Of a stretch of DNA of 48,289 nucleotides, positions 43,227 to 48,289 are shown piece after piece. The translations under genes were made by a program, and so were the position numbers. The DNA is from an uncultured Eubacteriales bacterium (GTDB taxonomy: Bacteria > Bacillota > Clostridia > Oscillospirales > Oscillospiraceae): NCBI GenBank assembly GCA_902475435.1, contig CABRZL010000005.1, forward strand, positions 1-48,289, in the 5' to 3' direction. The notes beneath the pieces are model-generated. The model ran no database searches, was not told the origin of the DNA, and saw nothing but the letters and a program-made list of their open reading frames with translations. Within the stretch, counting starts at the first letter, position 1; the number at the start of each line of letters is the position of its first letter.

Positions 43227-43459
43227 GAGCTGATTTACATTTTCTTCAATTCTGTATGGAGAAAAGCAATTCGCATGATGTTGTAATGGTTTTATGCAAC
43301 CACATTTGAGGTATTAGATGAATGTATAAAAATTATCTTTGCTGGAAAAAACCACAAGATATGGTATGTAGAGCTTGTAAATAATCGCAAAATGTAGGAG
43401 TACTCCTTTGTGTGTTTCTACAAAGTTTTGGGAATAGAAGAAAAAATCTGCTTTGACTC

Positions 43460-43556
43460 TTGACAAAGCCCAGACGGCGTGACAAAATATAGTGGCAACG
43501 TCAAAAACAAACACAATATCTTGTGCCAAGTGTAAAAGAACTACTGTATATCGTGT
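43460..43556 (+). promoter_or_regulatory. nrd operon promoter region with tandem NrdR-like boxes
   Basis: ACACAATATCTTGTGC (43511-43526) matches the NrdR box ACACwATATwTwGTGT closely. A second, weaker copy CTACTGTATATCGTGT (43541-43556) lies 30 bases downstream, the three-turn spacing expected of cooperative NrdR sites. A still weaker copy may lie at 43482-43497. TTGACA at 43460-43465 is a -35 candidate, but the -10 is unclear. The rest of the 417-base gap (43166-43459) shows nothing else clear. Confidence 0.65.
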
Positions 43557-43582
43557 GCTGGAGGAAATAGGGGGAGGATACG

Positions 43583-45865
43583 ATGATTCAAAGTATTATC
43601 AAGAGAGATGGACGCGTTGTCCTTTATGATCAGAATAAAATTGCAGCGGCAATCCTCAAGGCATTGGAAGCAGCCAAAGATGGCGATGCGTCTGACGCAG
43701 CAAGAGTTGCAAATGATGTTCAGCGGGAACTGGAGGCTGACTTCCCGAATACGTCTCCTAATATTGAGGCCATTCAGGATAAGGTGGAGCAGCAGCTCAT
43801 GAATCATGGATTCAGCGCAGCCGCCAAGGCTTATATTCTTTATCGGGCAAACCGAACCCGTGCCAGAGAGGCCAATACCTCTTTGATGAAGACAATTGAC
43901 GAGATTACCAATATTGATGCCCGGATCAGCGATATGAAGCGGGATAATGCAAATATTGATGGGAACACAGCCATGGGTTCCATGCTTCAGATTGGTGCGG
44001 CTGGTGCAAAGGCTTATAATGAGATGTATTTACTCCGGCCCGAACATGCCAAGGCATACCGGGAAGGAGATATTCACATCCACGACTTCGACTTCTATTC
44101 GCTAACCACCACCTGTTGTCAGATAGATATTCTAAAGCTGTTTCATGGAGGCTTTTCCACAGGCCACGGTTATCTGCGGGAACCACAGAGCATTCAAAGC
44201 TATGCGGCGCTGGCTGCAATTGCCATTCAGTCCAACCAGAATGATCAGCATGGAGGACAATCTATTCCTAATTTTGACTATGGTATGGCTGAGGGCATTG
44301 CAAAGAGCTATCATAAAGCGTATATACGCAAGCTGACAGAGGCTGTGGAGGATCGATTGGATATGGAGGACGCTTCCGAGCCGGTCAGAGAAGCAGTTGC
44401 CGCAGCGGAGGAAATCACAGGAGAAAAAGCGCGTCTGGAAAATACCGAGGCCTTTGATCGAGCCGTTGCTGCATCCCTGTGCGGGTCCATCAATATTACT
44501 GGGAAAGAAGCGGCCCACTTAATTGACAGAGCCAGGAAACGGGCTTATGCTTTGACAGACCGGGATACCTATCAAGCAATGGAGGGGTTTGTCCATAACC
44601 TAAATACAATGCACTCAAGAGCGGGGGCACAGACGCCGTTTTCTTCCATCAACTATGGCACGGATACAACGCCAGAGGGAAGAATGGCAATCCGAAATAT
44701 TCTTTTGGCTTTGGATGCTGGACTCGGGCATGGAGAGACCTGCATTTTCCCGATCCATATCTTCAAGGTCAAAGAGGGAGTTAACTATAATGAAACAGAT
44801 CCCAACTACGATCTGTTCCGTTTGAGCTGTAAAGTCAGCGCAAAACGGTTGTATCCGAACTATGTGTTCTTGGATTCTCCGTATAATCTCCAGTATTATA
44901 AGCCAGGCCATCCGGAGACGGAGGTTGCCACGATGGGATGCCGAACGCGCGTGATGGGAAATGTATATGATCCCACTCGACAAATCGCGTATTCTCGAGG
45001 GAATCTGTCCTTTACCTCGATCAATCTTCCCAGGATTGCCATTGAGAGCCATGGAGATGAGAAATTATTTTATGAGAAACTGGATGATGTGCTGGAGCTG
45101 GTAGCCCAGCAGCTCCTGGATCGGTTTGAAATTCAAGCGAACAAATGCGTCTATAATTTCCCGTTTTTAATGGGACAGGGCGTTTGGCTGGATTCTGATA
45201 AGCTTGGGGTTCAGGACAAAATCCGGGATGTACTAAAGCATGGGACGTTGTCTATTGGCTTCATTGGACTTGCAGAAACGCTTACTTCATTATATGGCCA
45301 GCATCATGGCCAGAGCGAAGAAGCGCAGAAAAAGGGATTGGAAATTGTGGGACATATGAGAGAGTTCTGTGATCAGAAATCCCAGGAGATGAAGATGAAC
45401 TTTACTCTGTTGGCAACACCTGCGGAAGGTTTGTCTGGAAGGTTTATCCGGATGGACCAGCAACGCTATGGGAAACTTCCGGGAATTACGGATCGGGAAT
45501 ACTATACCAACAGTTTTCATATTCCGGTCTGGTATTCTATCTCTGCATATGATAAAATAAGACTGGAAGCCCCCTATCATGCGCTGTGTAATGCCGGTCA
45601 TATCAGCTATGTAGAGCTAGACGGAGATACCGCCAAGAATGTAGAGGCGTTTGAAACCGTGGTCCGCTGGATGCATGACTGTGGCGTTGGATATGGCAGC
45701 ATCAATCATCCGGTAGATCGGGATCCGGTCTGTGGTTATGTAGGCGTCATTGGGGATGTATGCCCCCGGTGTGGCAGAAAAGAAGGGGAAGAAATTCCAC
45801 CGGAAAAAATAGCAGAGTTGAAAAAAATGTATCCTGAAATGCCTGTATTTCAGGGAATCGAATAA
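43583..45865 (+). CDS. nrdD: Anaerobic ribonucleoside-triphosphate reductase, catalytic subunit lacking its glycyl-radical tail
   Basis: 760 residues. An ATP-cone domain (about 1-95: IQSIIKRDGRVVLYD) precedes the class III catalytic barrel (SKL-type segments HIHDFDFY, NDQHGGQSIPNFDYG, NLNTMHSRAG, CRTRVMGN). The C-terminal zinc region reads DPVCGYVGVIGDVCPRCGR but the protein then ends with an unusual tail (...PVFQGIE) before TAA, without the R-R-x-x-G-Y-L glycyl-radical motif. That motif is supplied by the next ORF. It reduces NTPs to dNTPs, with formate or thioredoxin as possible reductant. GGGGAGG lies upstream of the ATG. Confidence 0.96.
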   Translation: MIQSIIKRDGRVVLYDQNKIAAAILKALEAAKDGDASDAARVANDVQRELEADFPNTSPNIEAIQDKVEQQLMNHGFSAAAKAYILYRANRTRAREANTSLMKTIDEITNIDARISDMKRDNANIDGNTAMGSMLQIGAAGAKAYNEMYLLRPEHAKAYREGDIHIHDFDFYSLTTTCCQIDILKLFHGGFSTGHGYLREPQSIQSYAALAAIAIQSNQNDQHGGQSIPNFDYGMAEGIAKSYHKAYIRKLTEAVEDRLDMEDASEPVREAVAAAEEITGEKARLENTEAFDRAVAASLCGSINITGKEAAHLIDRARKRAYALTDRDTYQAMEGFVHNLNTMHSRAGAQTPFSSINYGTDTTPEGRMAIRNILLALDAGLGHGETCIFPIHIFKVKEGVNYNETDPNYDLFRLSCKVSAKRLYPNYVFLDSPYNLQYYKPGHPETEVATMGCRTRVMGNVYDPTRQIAYSRGNLSFTSINLPRIAIESHGDEKLFYEKLDDVLELVAQQLLDRFEIQANKCVYNFPFLMGQGVWLDSDKLGVQDKIRDVLKHGTLSIGFIGLAETLTSLYGQHHGQSEEAQKKGLEIVGHMREFCDQKSQEMKMNFTLLATPAEGLSGRFIRMDQQRYGKLPGITDREYYTNSFHIPVWYSISAYDKIRLEAPYHALCNAGHISYVELDGDTAKNVEAFETVVRWMHDCGVGYGSINHPVDRDPVCGYVGVIGDVCPRCGRKEGEEIPPEKIAELKKMYPEMPVFQGIE

Positions 45866-45877
45866 GGAGGAAGTATT

Positions 45878-46039
45878 ATGACAAGCAATTGTGTAAATGA
45901 AAAAATGGGTCAGGGTGTAGGATTCGAACGCATCCGTCGGATTACCGGCTATCTGGTGGGCACAATGGATAAATGGAACGATGCCAAGCGGGCGGAAGAG
46001 CGGGATCGAGTGAAGCACAGCCTTTCCAAGCATGCTTAA
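45878..46039 (+). CDS. Separate glycyl-radical domain of class III ribonucleotide reductase (NrdD C-terminus)
   Basis: 53 residues, with its own AAGGAGG nine bases upstream of the ATG. Residues 17-47 match the last part of NrdD: ERIRRITGYLVG holds the radical Gly24, followed by N-D-A-K-R-A-E-E-R-D-R-V-K-H, the same pattern as the E. coli NrdD tail (RRVCGYLG ... N-x-x-K-x-x-E-x(3)-R-V-K-H). It is in the same frame as nrdD, 12 bases after its stop, so read-through would give a fused protein. It overlaps the nrdG start by eight bases, so all three are probably translated as a set. The likely role is to bring the radical to NrdD after activation by NrdG, like a detachable YfiD-type module. Confidence 0.92.
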   Translation: MTSNCVNEKMGQGVGFERIRRITGYLVGTMDKWNDAKRAEERDRVKHSLSKHA

Positions 46040-46544
46040 TCTGGCCGGAATTACCGGCGACAGTATTGTAGACGGTCCGGGCATTCGTACCACGATATTT
46101 TGTCAAGGCTGCCCCCATCACTGTGAAGGATGCCATAATCCGGAGACTTGGGAATTTGGCTGTGGTACGGAGATGGAAGAAGAAACAGTACTGGAGATTA
46201 TAAAGAGTAACCCGCTGTGTCATGGTGTAACATTTTCTGGTGGAGAGCCTTTTTCCCAAGCCGAAGCATTTGCGCGCTTGGGAAGGCTTTTGAAAGCAGA
46301 AGGCTATGAAGTGGCATCCTATTCCGGGTATACATTTGAAGCCCTTTTGAATGGAACAAGCGGGCAGAAAGAGCTGCTCTCCACAATAGATGTGTTGATT
46401 GATGGGCCTTTTATCCTTTCGGAGAAAAGCTTGGAGCTGAATTTCCGGGGAAGCCGGAATCAACGTGTGTTAAATGTTCCGGAGAGTTTGAAAGCCGGAA
46501 AAGCTATACTGGAGACCAGCGGCCGTTGGCTGGGAGAATACTGA
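46032..46544 (+). CDS. nrdG: Anaerobic ribonucleotide reductase activating protein
   Basis: 170 residues. Radical SAM cluster motif C-x3-C-x2-C appears as CQGCPHHCEGC(H) after RTTIFCQGC, and the GVTFSGGEPF glycine-rich loop binds SAM. The C-terminal part is VLIDGPFILSEKS followed by FRGSRNQRVLNV. NrdG abstracts hydrogen from the glycyl residue of NrdD; here its target would be the 53-residue partner encoded just upstream. Last gene of the operon, followed by a terminator. Confidence 0.96.
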   Translation: MLNLAGITGDSIVDGPGIRTTIFCQGCPHHCEGCHNPETWEFGCGTEMEEETVLEIIKSNPLCHGVTFSGGEPFSQAEAFARLGRLLKAEGYEVASYSGYTFEALLNGTSGQKELLSTIDVLIDGPFILSEKSLELNFRGSRNQRVLNVPESLKAGKAILETSGRWLGEY

Positions 46545-46671
46545 ACTAGTAACGTTTCAAGATCTTGAGCAGGGACAGCAATAGGCGGACCCGGCTCAGA
46601 GGCAGTAACCGGCGTCGAGGAACGATGCATGCCCTTAAACGGTGACGAAATATAGTCAAAATAAGACAAGT

Positions 46672-46705
46672 AGAACACCTGCTGACTAGGATCAGCAGGT
46701 GTTCT
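46672..46705. terminator. Bidirectional terminator, nrd operon / hydrolase
   Basis: Perfect 14-bp stem AGAACACCTGCTGA / TCAGCAGGTGTTCT with TTTATAG after it on the plus strand. The 127 bases from 46545 to 46671 show no gene I can recognise. Confidence 0.8.
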
Positions 46706-47701
46706 TTATAGACAGCGGTTGAAAAATTGGACAAAGCGCGCCATCAAATCCTCATCTACCTGTGCCTTCAGTTCATCCATTTTAGCAAGTTGCTCTGAGG
46801 TGGCAGTACCATTACGGAGAAATTTCAGGAGTTTCCGCTTTTCTATGTCCACTTTCGGCGGGGTGGTAATGTTATGATTGTGACCCACAAGGGGAAGGAA
46901 GCTTTTTTGAGAATCATCCTTAAATGCTGCATATAAAACCTCATAGTTATCTTGGTAACGGATAATACTGTCATCGTTGCTTTGGAGGATCAGTACGGGA
47001 GTGCTGATCCGGCGAAGTCCCTCTACGGCGGTGGCAGAAGCCAGAGGGCCGAATGTAATCCGCTGATAAATTGTCACGCCTAAAAGTGGAAGAACAGCGA
47101 CAGCACCCCAATGTCGATGCATGTAGGGGCCAAGCCCGGCAGTGCTTACCTGAAAAGCTGCGGCAGAGATAATGCCACGGATGGGATATTTTTTTACAAG
47201 GCTGACACAGTCCACGCTGTAACCGCCCCAACTATGACCATAAAGCAATAGAGGAAGCTGGTTGAAAGAAGAATTTGAGGATACATAGTCAAGACATGAC
47301 GCTAAATCCAGAATATGCTGAGGCAAACCGTAGAGGATACCATCGCTGATACCGGTTCCGCTGCCGTCAAATGCCAGGACGGCATAACCATTGCGGCAGA
47401 AATATTCACATTCTGGCAGATAGTCGTCGAGACTCATGCCATAGCCGTGGCACAGCACAATCAATGCCTTTGGAGCATCTGGATAAGAAAATACATATCC
47501 TCTTAGCGTATCACCATGGTTGGATTGGAACGAAACAGAGTCTCGATGCCAGGTTGGATGCGTTTGGGAAAAGTACGGGAAATAATCTCCGCCGCCTTCA
47601 AATCGTGCTTGAAAAGTTTTGCGGTAGGTCCATGCGCCGGCCAACATCAGAGCCAAAACAAGCAGTAGAAGGACGGCGAGAACCAGCAGGATGATTGGCA
47701 T
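46706..47701 (-). CDS. Membrane-anchored alpha/beta hydrolase
   Basis: 331 residues from the ATG at 47701 (AAGGAAG upstream). An N-terminal membrane anchor (about 3-25: LLVLAVLLLLVLALMLAGAW) precedes an alpha/beta hydrolase fold. The oxyanion strand is LIVLCHGYGM, the nucleophile elbow is LLLYGHSWGGYS, the acid follows LILQSNDDSII, and a His is in LVGHNHNI. It is the Abhydrolase type often annotated as lysophospholipase or peptidase, with no substrate proof. Its leader carries a strong promoter, a small ORF and a hairpin. Confidence 0.9.
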   Translation of the reverse strand: MPIILLVLAVLLLLVLALMLAGAWTYRKTFQARFEGGGDYFPYFSQTHPTWHRDSVSFQSNHGDTLRGYVFSYPDAPKALIVLCHGYGMSLDDYLPECEYFCRNGYAVLAFDGSGTGISDGILYGLPQHILDLASCLDYVSSNSSFNQLPLLLYGHSWGGYSVDCVSLVKKYPIRGIISAAAFQVSTAGLGPYMHRHWGAVAVLPLLGVTIYQRITFGPLASATAVEGLRRISTPVLILQSNDDSIIRYQDNYEVLYAAFKDDSQKSFLPLVGHNHNITTPPKVDIEKRKLLKFLRNGTATSEQLAKMDELKAQVDEDLMARFVQFFNRCL

Positions 47702-47746
47702 AATATTGCTTCCTTTCGATGGTTTCCAATAGAATGGGATATCAAT

Positions 47747-47774
47747 GCCCCTCCGGACATATGTCTGGAGGGGC
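47747..47774 (-). other. Hairpin in the hydrolase leader
   Basis: Fourteen-base arms GCCCCTCCGGACAT / ATGTCTGGAGGGGC, one wobble pair and no loop; it sits between the 21-codon ORF and the hydrolase start. No U-tract. Confidence 0.55.
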
Positions 47775-47785
47775 ACGTTTCGTGG

Positions 47786-47851
47786 TCAGTCTGAGGGTGT
47801 GGCTGAATGATCGGAAGCCCAGGAACTCTGAACTCCGTGCATAAATTCCAT
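47786..47851 (-). CDS. Candidate 21-residue leader peptide of the hydrolase gene
   Basis: ATG at 47851, TGA at 47786-47788. The peptide begins MEFMHGVQSS and ends SATPSD. GGGG lies eight bases before the ATG and a strong promoter ends about 20 bases upstream. It is followed by the hairpin at 47747-47774. The arrangement suggests a regulatory uORF, but conservation is unknown, so treat it as a candidate. Confidence 0.35.
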   Translation of the reverse strand: MEFMHGVQSSWASDHSATPSD

Positions 47852-47877
47852 GGTGTCATCCCCAAGTCTATAAAAAT

Positions 47878-47906
47878 ACTATATCATTGCTGACTTATTT
47901 TGTCAA
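47878..47906 (-). promoter_or_regulatory. Promoter of the hydrolase transcript
   Basis: Minus strand TTGACA, 17-base spacer, TATAGT. Start of transcription near 47871 gives a leader of about 170 bases. Confidence 0.75.
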
Positions 47907-48113
47907 ACTGAATCGACTGCTGTAACTGAAACAAAAATGCGTCGAGTTGTTCGCAGGAATTTGGATTATAATGGCCTCCAACGGGAATAGGTAAAAGCTT
48001 TTGATACATCAATGTAGTATCCCTTCCGGTTTGAAGCGCTCGTTCGACGTGCTGTATATTTTTCACCGATTTTATTCAATATCGGACAGAGCAGCGTTGA
48101 TCTTGTTTGTTAT

Positions 48114-48289
48114 TTAAAGAATTTCATTGTCTTGATCAATTTTGGATCCGGTGGCTCCGGTTTGACCTTGATATTTTCCACGATAAGGATGAAGTGCAGT
48201 GTCATCCATCTCAGCGAACACCAATTGACCCACCCGGCGGCCGGACTTCAGTTCAATTGCACAGCGATTGGCATTGAAGAGTTCCAAGG
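48114..48289 (-). CDS. dcd: dCTP deaminase, C-terminal fragment (5' end outside window)
   Basis: Reading the minus strand from the window edge gives 58 residues with no start codon inside: LELFNANRCAIELKSGRRVG, QLVFAEMDD, then PYRGKYQGQTGATGSKI before TAA. The R-x-G-Q-L-V-F strand and the Y-R-G-K-Y-Q-G-Q-T-G tail are those of dCTP deaminase (or its bifunctional dUTP-forming relative), which supplies dUMP for thymidylate synthesis. It is cut by the window edge. Confidence 0.9.
   Translation of the reverse strand, partial: LELFNANRCAIELKSGRRVGQLVFAEMDDTALHPYRGKYQGQTGATGSKIDQDNEIL

Noticed and set aside
43314..43529. 71-codon minus-strand ORF upstream of nrdD
   Set aside because: It overlaps the nrd promoter and NrdR-like boxes and has no convincing ribosome site.
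46460..46678. 72-codon minus-strand ORF over the end of nrdG
   Set aside because: It overlaps nrdG antisense, begins within the terminator region and shows no ribosome site.
47884..48066. 60-codon minus-strand ORF between the hydrolase promoter and dcd
   Set aside because: It would need a GTG start with no Shine-Dalgarno and overlaps the near-consensus promoter at 47878-47906; no family recognised. It could still be a gene remnant.
1..48289. tRNA, rRNA, insertion sequence, prophage or toxin-antitoxin genes
   Set aside because: None was recognised on either strand; intergenic gaps are short and mostly filled by promoters and terminators.

Overview
The window looks like a chromosomal segment of a strictly anaerobic, low-to-mid GC member of the Clostridia. 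An Oscillospiraceae-type gut bacterium fits best, but this is inferred from gene content and style, not from a marker gene. The supporting features are a class III (anaerobic) ribonucleotide reductase, GTP-dependent PEP carboxykinase, many lipoproteins with Ala/Ser/Thr/Glu-rich tethers, strong AGGAGG ribosome binding sites, B. subtilis-like sigma-A promoters and a yhbD-bactofilin operon. No rRNA, tRNA, CRISPR array, insertion sequence or prophage was recognised. Most of the window is ordinary housekeeping chromosome with several unusual protein architectures.

Layout. 1-8 kb: a minus-strand orphan solute-binding lipoprotein followed, across a strong hairpin, by a large parallel beta-helix protein, with a divergent AraC regulator; then an iron/cobalamin-type ABC transporter (permease-ATPase-binding protein) behind a leader with mutually exclusive hairpins. 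8-16 kb: gapA, a cytosolic histidine kinase-like protein whose phospho-accepting His is Glu, a PAQR/hemolysin III protein, and the pstSCAB-phoU operon behind PhoP-box-like repeats; its PstS is circularly permuted. 16-28 kb: DUF554, ROK glucokinase, a second beta-helix protein (paralogue of the first) with a Gly-Gly-Pro tract, an aconitase-family hydratase, a znuACB-like metal transporter that runs directly into nadB-nadC, and a broken mscS.

28-39 kb: pckG, a cyclophilin lipoprotein, a GNAT acetyltransferase, sfsA, rsmA, a DUF4004 regulator plus coiled-coil/bactofilin operon preceded by a perfect dyad, a LysM-M14 peptidase, and an operon (YgiQ radical SAM protein, DEDDh exonuclease-Zn ribbon-DUF188 fusion, pentapeptide protein, small protein). 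39-48 kb: acyltransferase, DegV, the nrdD / 53-residue glycyl-radical subunit / nrdG operon behind tandem NrdR-like boxes, an alpha/beta hydrolase, and the 3' end of dcd (dCTP deaminase).

The strongest unusual items are: (1) an NrdD whose glycyl-radical C-terminus is a separate 53-residue ORF in the same frame, between nrdD and nrdG; (2) two beta-helix proteins without signal peptides sharing an ALSTDG motif; (3) the circularly permuted PstS; (4) the exonuclease-DUF188 fusion; (5) the leader attenuator ahead of the ABC transporter; (6) the dyad controlling the bactofilin operon. Start sites were moved from the longest ORF wherever a clear Shine-Dalgarno or lipoprotein signal pointed to an internal codon.
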